Below are positions 35,539 through 43,596 of a stretch of DNA of 64,000 bases, in pieces. The notes under the pieces were generated by a model. The model did not search any database. It saw only the letters and a list, made by a program, of their open reading frames with translations, and was not told where the DNA came from. Numbering within the stretch: the stretch's first letter is position 1; every line of letters starts with the position of its first letter. The position numbers and the translations under genes are program-made. Source of the DNA: Actinotignum schaalii FB123-CNA-2 (GTDB lineage: Bacteria; Actinomycetota; Actinomycetes; Actinomycetales; Actinomycetaceae); contig NZ_KE150263.1 in assembly GCF_000411135.1 (NCBI RefSeq), positions 1-64,000 of the forward strand, given 5' to 3'.

Positions 35539-36126
35539 ATGGGTAAATATCGGGCACTGTTGCGGCTTGCGCGTCGGATCGGCCCCGCCATCGTTTTCGT
35601 AATCACGCGTTACGGACCGCAACTGCGCGCCCTCATCCGCGAGAATCCGCAAATTGTGTCCAAACTCCAGGACCGTATGCATCAACTTGCCGGAAAAAAG
35701 CCGAACGAGCGGGAAGCGCACAGCCTGAGCGGCCGCATCGACATCCTCAAAGAGCAGGTCACCTATCTCTACGCCTCTGCCAACACCGCTGAAATTGCCG
35801 AAAAAGCCGCGGCCTGGCGTGCAGAACTCGACTCTATTGAACGGGCCATCCCCGTCCTTGACGCGATGGCCCGCCCACAGCGGCTCACGGAACGGCGCAA
35901 GCTCTCCAAACGAATCGACGTGCTATCCCAACAGATTCTCTCCGCCAGCCTCAGCGATTACATTGAAGACGCCATTATTGACGACGACGCAGCTGCTCCC
36001 ACGCCCGGAACTCCGGGAGAGAACGCTGCTCCCGGAGTGGGCAAGCCCCATACGCCCGGTTCTACAGATGCTGGTACGTCCGGAACGAATCGCGATGAGT
36101 ACGAGCACCCAGCAGCAACGCAATAA
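35539..36126 (+). CDS. Conserved hypothetical protein, helical with charged tail
   Basis: The 195-residue protein has a basic, partly hydrophobic N-terminal helix (ALLRLARRIGPAIVFVITRYG), a long charged helical region (about 40-145, likely coiled coil) and a Pro/Gly/Thr-rich acidic tail from about 150. It looks like the DUF6474-type proteins of Actinobacteria, but I cannot confirm that without a search. GGAGG sits 11 bases before the ATG. It may be transcribed from its own promoter after dnaE2. Function unknown. Confidence 0.78.
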   Translation: MGKYRALLRLARRIGPAIVFVITRYGPQLRALIRENPQIVSKLQDRMHQLAGKKPNEREAHSLSGRIDILKEQVTYLYASANTAEIAEKAAAWRAELDSIERAIPVLDAMARPQRLTERRKLSKRIDVLSQQILSASLSDYIEDAIIDDDAAAPTPGTPGENAAPGVGKPHTPGSTDAGTSGTNRDEYEHPAATQ

Positions 36127-36141
36127 GCGGGAGTGCAGGCC

Positions 36142-37194
36142 CTAAGCGCGCGGGGACATTCCCAAAACGCGCGGGATATCCGGATTGAAGAAATTCGGGC
36201 CTTTGAGAACTTTGCCGTCCTCCCGATAGATCGGCCGGCCGTCCGCCCCCAGCTTTGATAGATTCGAAGCCTGCACCTCGGCAAGCACATCGGCCATAGG
36301 AATTCCCAGTTCCAGGGCCATCCCGTAAATCACGTATACCAAATCCGCGAGCGCATCCGAAATCTCAACAATATCTCGGGTCTCGTCATCAAGATCAACA
36401 GCGCGCGCAAAAGCCGCGCTGATCTGCTCACCGGCCGCCTTCCCGTAGGCGGCCGTCACCAATTCGGTAAATTCCTCCGCGATGAGGGACATACGCATCG
36501 GCAGGCGTGGCCGATCCGCATTCGGTCCATCCGTGACAATAGGAAGCGCGTACGTTTCGTGGAATTGCCGCACCAGATCCTCCGGGCGGCGCGGATCGGG
36601 AAAAGCCGGGTGCTTCTCACCGGGGCCAAACCAGGCATGCGCGGGCTTCATGGCATCCCCACGCTGGAGAGTGGCCTGGAACAGGCCGTAGATCTCGCCT
36701 TTATTCACTGTGATGGCCGGGCGGATACCGACAAAAGAAAAACCGAGTTTCCAGGCGACCTTCGCCGATGCCCAATTGATATCCGAACCTTGCACTTCGC
36801 AATCCCAGTGCATCGCCGCCAGATCGGTCTTATCGAAGAAATACTCCAGGACGGAACGAACGGCTTCCGTCACCATCCCGGTATTGCGAGCTTCCTTGGC
36901 GGCCCAAAAACCGAGCCGGCCGATGAGCCCGTTCCCCGTTACATCGACCTGCACACAGCCCAGGGGAGCCGATTCCGGACCACGGCGGATCAACCACACC
37001 GGTGAACCTTCTGCCCATTTTTGCGGCGCGAACTCCGTGACGAAAGTTTCGGCATCAGAGCGCGAATACCCGGCCGGAATCGTGGTCCAGCGTTGAATAT
37101 CCGGATCTGCGCATATTGTGGCCAGCGCGGGAACATCCGCGGGGCTCGGAGCGCTGAGAAAGTACGATGGCGTGGTTAGTGTGAACTCCTGCAT
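36142..37194 (-). CDS. GNAT acetyltransferase fused to a MazG-like NTP pyrophosphohydrolase
   Basis: Residues 1-175 are a RimJ/RimL-type GNAT domain (LGCVQVDVTGNGLIGRLGFW, NTGMVTEAVRSVLEYFF, SAKVAWKLGFSFVGIRP). Residues about 186-350 are an all-alpha NTP-PPase domain of the MazG/HisE-like superfamily, with EEFTE and EISDALADLVYVIYG supplying the EExxE...ExxD metal ligands and a C-terminal GPNFFNPDI seen in phage-type MazG-like enzymes. The two are usually separate genes. The fusion suggests linked detoxification of a nucleotide and an amine, but the substrates are unknown. TACACT lies six bases before the ATG. Confidence 0.85.
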   Translation of the reverse strand: MQEFTLTTPSYFLSAPSPADVPALATICADPDIQRWTTIPAGYSRSDAETFVTEFAPQKWAEGSPVWLIRRGPESAPLGCVQVDVTGNGLIGRLGFWAAKEARNTGMVTEAVRSVLEYFFDKTDLAAMHWDCEVQGSDINWASAKVAWKLGFSFVGIRPAITVNKGEIYGLFQATLQRGDAMKPAHAWFGPGEKHPAFPDPRRPEDLVRQFHETYALPIVTDGPNADRPRLPMRMSLIAEEFTELVTAAYGKAAGEQISAAFARAVDLDDETRDIVEISDALADLVYVIYGMALELGIPMADVLAEVQASNLSKLGADGRPIYREDGKVLKGPNFFNPDIPRVLGMSPRA

Positions 37195-37200
37195 GGCTTT

Positions 37201-37206
37201 AGTGTA
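37201..37206 (-). promoter_or_regulatory. -10 hexamer TACACT six bases before the GNAT-MazG ATG
   Basis: TACACT-N6-ATG with no Shine-Dalgarno: leaderless candidate. Confidence 0.45.
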
Positions 37207-37225
37207 CGCAGGCCAGCAAGCCTAC

Positions 37226-37267
37226 AAAAACGCGAGGCCCGAACCGCCAGACAGTTCGGGCCTCGCG
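37226..37267 (-). terminator. Rho-independent terminator of the M3 peptidase gene
   Basis: On the minus strand a perfect 14-bp stem (37254-37267 with 37231-37244, 9-base loop) is followed by TTTTT (37230-37226). It lies 63 bases past the peptidase stop. Confidence 0.9.
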
Positions 37268-37329
37268 CCAGTTCCCGGCGCTCCTCACGCAATCCTAGAA
37301 GCACCGCAAGAAGCAGCCGATCTCAGAGC

Positions 37330-39354
37330 TTAGGCTTCCACCAGGCCGTGCCGCTTGAGCAGGGCGGTGGCATCGACATCCCGCCCGAGGAGCGCCGCGA
37401 AGGACTCCTTCGGATCACGTGAATTACCCCGCGAGAGAACCTCGCGGCGCAACTTTTCGCCAGCCTCCCGATTGAGGCCGAGATCGCCCTCCCGTGCGGC
37501 ATCGTTCTGGAACCACGCCACCGTATCCGCGTCCAGGGCTTCACACCAGGTGTACGAGTAGTACCCGGCAGAATAGCCACCGGAGAAAACGTGGTTAAAG
37601 TAGGCGCTACGGTACCGCGGGGGCACCAGCTCATGCTGGACTCCCGTGGCCCGCAAAGCCTTCTCTTCGAAAGCTTCGAAGTCCGCGGGGCTTGCCGGGA
37701 CTTCGGCTTCACTGAGCCGGTGCCAGGCCTGATCCAGGAGCACCGCCTGCTCAATTTCGCACATGCGGAAGCCGGCGCCGTAGCCGCGCGAAGCAACGAG
37801 TGCCTCAGTTTGGGCGGCCGGAAGAACCTCCCCGGTCTGGTAGTGGCGAGCGTAGCGCGAGAGTACCTCCGGATGCCGCGCCCAAATCTCGTTGACTTGG
37901 GAGGGGTATTCCACGAAATCGCGCGGAACATTCGTTCCGGCCACCGAGGGCCAGCGCACATCGGAGAGGAAGCCATGCAGGGCGTGCCCGAATTCGTGGA
38001 AGGCGGTTTCCACTTCGTCCCAGCTCAGCAAGGTGGGTTCGCCGGGAGCCGGCTTGGTGATATTGAGGTTATTGCAGATAACCGAGGCCGGGGCTCCCTC
38101 CGCGGACTTCTGCACGATGGCGTGCATCCACGCACCCCCGCGCTTACCGGGCCGCGCGTAGTAATCACCGAGGAAGTAGCCGAGGAAGGTGCCATCTTCT
38201 TCAGTGATCTTCCAGACGACCACGTCATCGGTATACCCGTGTTCTTCGGTGCGGGTGAAAGTCAGGCCATAAAGCTTATTCGCCGCGTAAAAAACACCCT
38301 TTTCCAGCACATTATCGAGCTCGAGATACGGGGTGAGGGCCTCGTCATCAATGCTGAACTTTTCGGCACGCGCCTGATTCTGGGCCCGCACCCAATCGCT
38401 AGCGGTGAAGCTGTCCTTCGCCCAGCGTTCCTTGACGAAAGCGGCCAGCTCCTCAGCTTCGGCAGCAACATTGCGGGCAATGGGGGCCATCATGGGGGAG
38501 AGGAGCGCATCGATATTCTCCAGCGTCCCGGCCGAAGAATTTGCGGCCACGTAGGCGGCATGGTTCGGGTAGCCGAGCAGCTTGGCCGCCCGGGCCCGCA
38601 GTCGCACCAATTCGAGGATGGACTCGCGGGTATCGGTGGCCGCGTCATGACCATCACAGCGCCGCAGGGAAGCATCCAGGAGGCGGGCGCGGGCTGCGGC
38701 GTCGTCCAAATTATCCAGCAGGGGCTGCTGGGTGGGAAGACGCAGCGTGGCAAGATAAGCGGCCGAGCTATCCGTCGCGGCGGCCTCCCCGGCCAAGCCT
38801 TCGCGCTGCGAAGCCGAAAGTCCGTTCAGCTCCGCTTCGGTGAATTCCACCGCATCATCCAGGCCGGCCTGCACGATGCGCTGACCGATCTCGGTAGAAA
38901 GTTCGGCCATGCGGTTATTGATAGTCGCCAGTTCGCCCCGGGCCGCTTCATCGAGCCCGGCACCGGACTGCTGGCAGCGCTTGAGGTGCTCGCGGGCGGT
39001 ATACGCGGTTTCCGGATCCAGATCCGCCTGGCACAGCTGTTCAAAACGCCGGTACAACCGCGGATCCATATACAGCGCGTCTTCGTGTGCGGTCATTTTC
39101 GGGCTGAGCTCGGCCTCAACACGATCCCATTCCGCCCCGCCAATCGAGGAACAATAGGTGTAGAAAATCGAAGCTTCCACCTCGAGTTGCGCGCCGGAAA
39201 GCTCAAAGGGGCGCAGGAAATTATCAACGGTGGGCGCATCTGTAACCTCGAGAAGAGAGGCGACGACGCCGCGCTGGTGCTCCATCAAATCAAGGACCGT
39301 AGCAAGTTGAGATGCCGGGGTCACATGCGAAAAATCAGGTAAGAGAGTACTCAT
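37330..39354 (-). CDS. M3 family zinc metallopeptidase (peptidyl-dipeptidase Dcp type)
   Basis: The 674-residue cytoplasmic peptidase has the M3 motif HEFGHALHG (453-461) with the third ligand Glu in the downstream YPSQVNEIWA segment. Length and the C-terminal FSGGYSAGYYSYTWCEALDAD match the Dcp/thimet group, which trims short peptides. ATG 39354 is preferred: the frame is open 40 codons further upstream, but that stretch is low-complexity Gly/Ala/Ser encoded by a 12-base tandem repeat. TACCGT lies seven bases before the ATG. Confidence 0.92.
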   Translation of the reverse strand: MSTLLPDFSHVTPASQLATVLDLMEHQRGVVASLLEVTDAPTVDNFLRPFELSGAQLEVEASIFYTYCSSIGGAEWDRVEAELSPKMTAHEDALYMDPRLYRRFEQLCQADLDPETAYTAREHLKRCQQSGAGLDEAARGELATINNRMAELSTEIGQRIVQAGLDDAVEFTEAELNGLSASQREGLAGEAAATDSSAAYLATLRLPTQQPLLDNLDDAAARARLLDASLRRCDGHDAATDTRESILELVRLRARAAKLLGYPNHAAYVAANSSAGTLENIDALLSPMMAPIARNVAAEAEELAAFVKERWAKDSFTASDWVRAQNQARAEKFSIDDEALTPYLELDNVLEKGVFYAANKLYGLTFTRTEEHGYTDDVVVWKITEEDGTFLGYFLGDYYARPGKRGGAWMHAIVQKSAEGAPASVICNNLNITKPAPGEPTLLSWDEVETAFHEFGHALHGFLSDVRWPSVAGTNVPRDFVEYPSQVNEIWARHPEVLSRYARHYQTGEVLPAAQTEALVASRGYGAGFRMCEIEQAVLLDQAWHRLSEAEVPASPADFEAFEEKALRATGVQHELVPPRYRSAYFNHVFSGGYSAGYYSYTWCEALDADTVAWFQNDAAREGDLGLNREAGEKLRREVLSRGNSRDPKESFAALLGRDVDATALLKRHGLVEA

Positions 39355-39361
39355 AGGCTTA

Positions 39362-39367
39362 ACGGTA
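39362..39367 (-). promoter_or_regulatory. -10 hexamer TACCGT seven bases before the M3 peptidase ATG
   Basis: TACCGT-N7-ATG, no Shine-Dalgarno: leaderless candidate. Confidence 0.42.
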
Positions 39368-39422
39368 GCGGGCCGGGCCGAACAAGTACTAGCGTGGCCC
39401 GCGATACAAGTACCGGCGGGGC

Positions 39423-39467
39423 CCGCACCAGAACCCGCACCAGAACCCGCACCAGGGTGCGTAAGTG
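39423..39467. repeat. 12-base tandem repeat, 3.75 copies
   Basis: CCGCACCAGAAC repeats without error from 39423 to 39467. It lies about 55 bases upstream of the M3 peptidase promoter element and 100 bases before the tRNA-Leu gene. Its perfect repetition suggests recent slippage. Confidence 0.8.
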
Positions 39468-39566
39468 GAATCACACCATGTCCCGGCCCTAGGATTTGAA
39501 AAAACGGGCGCGGGCCTGGTAGATTCTTCTCTGTTGCTCAGCACGGTGTGCTGAATGGCAATCACC

Positions 39567-39651
39567 GCGCGGGTGGCGGAACAGGCAGACGCGCTAGCTT
39601 GAGGTGCTAGTCCTCGTATAGAGGGTGGGGGTTCAAGTCCCCCTCCGCGCA
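39567..39651 (+). tRNA. tRNA-Leu (anticodon GAG)
   Basis: An 85-base class II tRNA folds with acceptor stem GCGCGGG paired to TCCGCGC, D-arm GGCGGAACAGGCAGACGC, anticodon stem CTAGC/GCTAG around loop TTGAGGT (anticodon GAG), a long variable arm and T-arm GGGGGTTCAAGTCCCCC. The 3' CCA is not encoded. A terminator follows. Confidence 0.95.
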
Positions 39652-39658
39652 CGGTGAG

Positions 39659-39692
39659 AAAGCCCTGGAAAATACCAACTTCCGGGGCTTTT
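39659..39692 (+). terminator. Terminator after tRNA-Leu(GAG)
   Basis: A 12-bp stem with one G-T pair (39659-39670 with 39680-39691), 9-base loop, running into TTTT (39689-39692). Confidence 0.8.
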
Positions 39693-39772
39693 CGCATGCC
39701 CGGTGCTTTCCCGGCCTGCTCTGCGGAGAGACCCGGTGCCGAAGAGGTTAGCTAATCGCGTGCCTTTCGGGG

Positions 39773-39778
39773 TATTCT
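39773..39778 (+). promoter_or_regulatory. -10 hexamer TATTCT six bases before the Asp-rich protein ATG
   Basis: TATTCT-N6-ATG with no Shine-Dalgarno: leaderless candidate. Confidence 0.45.
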
Positions 39779-39784
39779 AGGGCC

Positions 39785-40174
39785 ATGGCTACGAATCCGC
39801 GCGCTGCGCTTGACCGTCTCATCGGTGCTTTCGAGGATTTCCACCAGGCGGCTACTACCGCTGATGACCCGGAAGCTCCGGCGGTGCTGGAAGCCGCCGA
39901 TAAGCTGGCGGATGCTTACACCATTTACGATGACGTCATCTTCACGAATTTTGATGTCGAAACACCGCTGGATGTTTTCGATAACGATAGTGACGATTTC
40001 TACGATGATGATGACGATTCCGGGGATTACCTCTACGACACCGATGATTACGACGATCTGGACGACGATGATGACGATTCGGACGTTGATTACGATGACG
40101 ACGAGGATGATGAGGACGATTACCCCGGTCTCGATGATGAAGAGGATGAGGACTCCGCAGGGTCCCGCTCCTAA
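39785..40174 (+). CDS. Asp/Glu-rich acidic protein
   Basis: The 129-residue protein has a normal helical N-terminal third (ALDRLIGAFEDFHQAATTAD, then VLEAADKLADAYTIYDDVIF, about 8-55) and a C-terminal two thirds that is almost only D, E, Y and S. The predicted charge is extremely negative. The helical part resembles the short conserved head of acidic hypothetical proteins in Actinobacteria; I do not recognise a family with confidence. It could bind metal ions, basic proteins or nucleic-acid-binding partners (inference). It ends with a 4-base convergent overlap with the aldo/keto reductase-like gene. Confidence 0.75.
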   Translation: MATNPRAALDRLIGAFEDFHQAATTADDPEAPAVLEAADKLADAYTIYDDVIFTNFDVETPLDVFDNDSDDFYDDDDDSGDYLYDTDDYDDLDDDDDDSDVDYDDDEDDEDDYPGLDDEEDEDSAGSRS

Positions 40175-41127
40175 GAAATATCGTTGAGTGCCTCGATCAC
40201 CAGATCGGGCAGTTCCTCACCACCCGCTAGGTTTGCCCCGAGCAGACTTGTTAATTGGCTGGCGGTACGTGCGCCCACCAGAGCTGCGCTCACCGGGGTG
40301 GCTAGGAGCCATCCCAGCGCAACTTCGGCGGGATTCCAGTTCAACCCGTCAGCAGCTTTAGCTACTGCCTCCACGATCCGGCGCGGCCTTTCATCCAAAT
40401 AGGGGGCGATGAAGGCAGCAAGGTGATCGGAGGCAGCCCGCGAGGTGGCGGGAATGGAGTGCCGGTATTTCCCGGTGAGCACGCCCCGCCCGAGGGCTGA
40501 GGTGGCGAGCAGCCCGATCCCCATAGCTTCACACATGGGAAGCGTGGATTTTTCTACACTCCGCTCCACAAGCGAATACTCTTCTTCTACCACGGTCAGC
40601 GGAGGCAGGTGGCGTTCGTGCAAGAGGGTGTGCATCGCCGCTACCCGCCAGGGTTCATAACCCGATACTCCGATGTAGCGCGCTTTACCGTGCGTTACCA
40701 GCCCCGCCAGGGCCAGCGCAGTTTCCTCATCCGGGGTCACTCCATCGGGGCCGCCGGCCACCGCGATATCTACCGTCTCGATACCGAGCCGGGAGAGAGA
40801 TGCCTCGAGGGAACGTTCAATACCGGCCCGCGACACGCTGTAGGTGGGACCGCTCGGATTATCGAGGAAACCTACCCGGGTGCAGATAGTGAGCTGGGAG
40901 CGAGCGGCGGCGTCGCCAAAAAAAGAGCTAAGCAAGGAGCCGAGCAGCGCTTCTGCCGTGCCATCACCGAAAGCCGGTGAAGTATCCACGAGGGTGCCGC
41001 CCGCGTCGAGGAAAGCACGCAACTGCCCGCGGGCCTCCTCCTCATCGGTATCGCGACCCCACGTGAGCGTTCCCAAGCCGAGAGCGGATACAAGAAGTCC
41101 GCTGGTACCAACCGCACGATAATCCAT
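40171..41127 (-). CDS. Aldo/keto reductase-like protein with degenerate catalytic tetrad
   Basis: The 318-residue protein has the AKR barrel (VSALGLGTLTWGRDTDEEEA to ALVGARTASQLTSLLGAN). Of the tetrad, Asp is present (LVDTSPAFGDG) but the usual catalytic Tyr in DxxxYG is Phe, the Lys in xTKxG is Arg (ICTRVGF), and the His in the LxxxHxxD strand is Gly (IAVAGGPDG). The C-terminal NADPH-binding GARTASQL remains. It may bind cofactor without reductase activity. It neighbours uppP on the opposite strand. TAGAGT lies six bases before the ATG. Confidence 0.85.
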   Translation of the reverse strand: MDYRAVGTSGLLVSALGLGTLTWGRDTDEEEARGQLRAFLDAGGTLVDTSPAFGDGTAEALLGSLLSSFFGDAAARSQLTICTRVGFLDNPSGPTYSVSRAGIERSLEASLSRLGIETVDIAVAGGPDGVTPDEETALALAGLVTHGKARYIGVSGYEPWRVAAMHTLLHERHLPPLTVVEEEYSLVERSVEKSTLPMCEAMGIGLLATSALGRGVLTGKYRHSIPATSRAASDHLAAFIAPYLDERPRRIVEAVAKAADGLNWNPAEVALGWLLATPVSAALVGARTASQLTSLLGANLAGGEELPDLVIEALNDIS

Positions 41128-41133
41128 GGCTCC

Positions 41134-41139
41134 ACTCTA
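41134..41139 (-). promoter_or_regulatory. -10 hexamer TAGAGT six bases before the AKR-like ATG
   Basis: TAGAGT-N6-ATG. The spacer contains GGAG but too close for ordinary Shine-Dalgarno use. Confidence 0.42.
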
Positions 41140-41255
41140 AACCACCGCACTGTACAGCGCCGCCGCGCTCTGCTGGTCGCGACGACAGTAGCGGCTATCG
41201 AGGCACGGGGCCGACAGTGCCCGGACACTTCCCCGTGCCCGCGCGCCCCGCCCGC

Positions 41256-41261
41256 TATGCT
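41256..41261 (+). promoter_or_regulatory. -10 hexamer TATGCT eight bases before uppP GTG
   Basis: TATGCT-N8-GTG with no Shine-Dalgarno: leaderless candidate. Confidence 0.4.
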
Positions 41262-41269
41262 TAGGCCCC

Positions 41270-42091
41270 GTGGGTTATCTAGAAGCAGCCATTCTTGGCA
41301 TTGTGCAAGCGCTAACGGAATTCTTGCCGATTTCTTCCTCGGCGCATATCCGTATTATCGGTGATCTTTTCGGCTGGGGAGATCCGGGTGCGGCTTTCAC
41401 CGCGATTATTCAACTGGGCACCGAAGCAGCGGTCCTCTGCTATTTCTGGAAAGATATTGTGCGCATCATCCGGAAGTGGTTGTGTTCGTGGACCGGGCGG
41501 GTCGCGCGCACGGACGCGGATGTACGGATGGGCTGGGTGGTCATTATCGGAACGCTTCCCATTGGCATTCTCGGCCTCCTTTTCGCGGATACCATCGAGA
41601 CGTCGCTGCGTAATCTCTATATCACCGCGGCTGTGTTGGCGCTGTTCGCAATTTTCCTCGGGCTGGCAGATCGATGGGCGAGCCAGCGTAAAGAGCTGCG
41701 CGATATGAGCTACCGTGACGGTTTGCTTCTCGGTTTCGGGCAGGCTCTCGCGCTTATTCCGGGAGTGTCCCGTTCGGGCGGAACGATTACCACCGGGCTA
41801 CTCCTCGGCTATACGCGCGAAGCTGCGGCGCGGGTGTCTTTCCTCATGGCGGTGCCCGCGGTGCTGCTCTCCGGTTTTTACCAGTTGGTCAAATACGCCG
41901 GAGACGCCTCGATTCCGGCCGGGCCCACGATTCTTGCCACGGTAATTTCTTTCGTTTTGGGGTACGCGGTGATTGTGTGGTTCTTGCGTTTGGTGTCCAC
42001 GCGTTCGTACCTGCCATTCGTGATTTATCGTCTTGGATTGGCGGTACTCGTGGTGGTGCTGCTGGGCACCGGTACGCTTTCTGTTTTTTAA
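41270..42091 (+). CDS. uppP: Undecaprenyl-diphosphate phosphatase UppP (BacA)
   Basis: UppP dephosphorylates undecaprenyl diphosphate to recycle the lipid carrier of cell-wall synthesis. The 273-residue membrane protein has the family's two motifs: (E/Q)-rich ALTEFLPISSSAHIRI near the N-terminus and PGVSRSGGTITTGLLLG in the middle, with about seven membrane segments. The GTG start encodes MGYLEAAILGIVQALTE, the usual family start. Order with mshC matches Rv2136c-Rv2130c. Confidence 0.94.
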   Translation: MGYLEAAILGIVQALTEFLPISSSAHIRIIGDLFGWGDPGAAFTAIIQLGTEAAVLCYFWKDIVRIIRKWLCSWTGRVARTDADVRMGWVVIIGTLPIGILGLLFADTIETSLRNLYITAAVLALFAIFLGLADRWASQRKELRDMSYRDGLLLGFGQALALIPGVSRSGGTITTGLLLGYTREAAARVSFLMAVPAVLLSGFYQLVKYAGDASIPAGPTILATVISFVLGYAVIVWFLRLVSTRSYLPFVIYRLGLAVLVVVLLGTGTLSVF

Positions 42092-42214
42092 CGACGACGC
42101 CGTGACGGCTCGCCTCGCGCGGGTGTTCTCTGAGAGCTAGCGGCGTACTGGGTAGACTGTGCGTGGGTTCCTCGCGGGGAGGACCTGTGAAGTAGGAGAC
42201 TAACGGATAACCAG

Positions 42215-43501
42215 ATGGAGACTTGGACACACCCGGAGGTACCACCACTGGGATTCACCCCGGACCTCAACCTTTACGATTCTGATAATGAGGACATTTG
42301 CCGGGTAGAAACGCGGCGCCCTACCCTCTATACCTGCGGGATCACACCCTACGATGCCACCCACTTGGGCCATGCTTTTACTTACGTGAGCGCCGACACC
42401 CTGGTGCGGTATTGGCTGGCGGCCGGACTTCCGGTTCGCTATGCCCAAAACATCACGGATATCGACGATCCGCTTTTCGAACGCGCCGAGCAAACGCAGG
42501 TGGATTGGCGTGAACTTGCCGATTCTCAGATAGCGCTTTTCCGTTCCGATATGGATGCCCTACGGGTTGTTCCGCCCGGGAACTGGGTTGCGGTGTCCGA
42601 GGTGCTGGACGAGGTGGAGGCGGTCGTTCGCGATTTTGAAGCTCGCGGTCTCACGTACCGACTTCCCAATGGGGATGGCTCGGAAGATATCTATGTTGAT
42701 CTCACCCGCGATCCGAGTTTTGCCGCCGCGCCGGTATTTGAGTATTTGGATCTCGAGCAGATTTTTGACGAGCACGGTGGCGACTCAACTCGCCCCGGCA
42801 AACGCCGCACCCTGGACCCGCTGGTGTGGAAGGGTGTGCGTGGCAATGACTTCCGGCCCGCGGGGGAGAAGCCCGGGTTCTGGCGGCCCGGCTGGCATGT
42901 GGAATGCGCGCTGATAGCCCGCACCTACCTGGGGGAGCATATCACCGTGCAGGCCGGCGGGCGTGATCTGCTGTTCCCGCACCATGAAATGAGTGAGAGT
43001 CATCTGCGGGAGATGACCGATGATCGCGGCCGGGTAGATATCCACTTCCACGTGGGTATGGTGGCCTACCAGGGCGAAAAAATGTCCAAGTCGCTGGGCA
43101 ATCTAGTTCGAGTTTCAGAGCTGACCGCGGCAGGTGCGCACCCGAGTGCCATTCGTCTGGTTCTTTTGGCCAATCATTATCGCTCCGATTGGGAATACGA
43201 GGCGAGTGCGCTCCGGGATGCCGAAGCCCGTTTGGAATCATGGCAACAGGCAGCTCGCGGTGCGCTCGCAACGGCCGCGGGTGTTGCGAGCTCCCCCGAA
43301 ACCTCCGCTGTATCACCAAGCAATACCTCCACGGAGTTAGATCCAACGTGCCGAGCACTTATTGACGCTATTTCCGATGATCTGGACACTCCGCAGGCAC
43401 TGCGCATCCTGGATGATTGGGCGGCATCCGGAGCGCCCAATGCGGGGCAGGTGGTGCGCGCTGTTGATGCGCTCCTGGGTATCCAGCTGCTTGCCAACTA
43501 G
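42215..43501 (+). CDS. mshC: Cysteine:GlcN-Ins ligase MshC (mycothiol synthesis)
   Basis: MshC joins cysteine to glucosaminyl-inositol in mycothiol synthesis. The 428-residue class I synthetase-like protein has zinc ligand Cys41 in YTCGITPYDATHLGHA, HIGH-type HLGH (50-53), the ERAEQTQVDWREL loop and KMSKS (about 289-293). MshC rather than CysRS is indicated by CGITPYDATHLGHA (CysRS has CGPTVYDxxHIGH), by the length and by the uppP neighbour. TAGACT at 42152 may be its -10, with GGAGG (42178-42182) and AGGAG further down the leader. Confidence 0.92.
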   Translation: METWTHPEVPPLGFTPDLNLYDSDNEDICRVETRRPTLYTCGITPYDATHLGHAFTYVSADTLVRYWLAAGLPVRYAQNITDIDDPLFERAEQTQVDWRELADSQIALFRSDMDALRVVPPGNWVAVSEVLDEVEAVVRDFEARGLTYRLPNGDGSEDIYVDLTRDPSFAAAPVFEYLDLEQIFDEHGGDSTRPGKRRTLDPLVWKGVRGNDFRPAGEKPGFWRPGWHVECALIARTYLGEHITVQAGGRDLLFPHHEMSESHLREMTDDRGRVDIHFHVGMVAYQGEKMSKSLGNLVRVSELTAAGAHPSAIRLVLLANHYRSDWEYEASALRDAEARLESWQQAARGALATAAGVASSPETSAVSPSNTSTELDPTCRALIDAISDDLDTPQALRILDDWAASGAPNAGQVVRAVDALLGIQLLAN

Positions 43502-43596
43502 GTGGAAAATCCAGCCGCCTGAGGTAAATGCGTTAGGCACGTGCGGGCTGCGGACGGTGCGCATTTCGCCGTGCGAACTCGGCCCGGGCGCATGCG

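Noticed and set aside
37591-39342. 583-codon open frame on the plus strand across the M3 peptidase
   Set aside because: Antisense shadow produced by high-GC codon bias; the minus-strand frame has HEFGH and full family length.
39567-39692. tRNA-Leu 3' end as an integration (att) site of a mobile element
   Set aside because: No integrase gene and no second copy of the tRNA 3' end were seen nearby.
39934-40150. GAT/GAC-rich tract as a possible simple repeat or CRISPR-like array
   Set aside because: No regular unit or spacers; it is the coding sequence of the Asp-rich tail.
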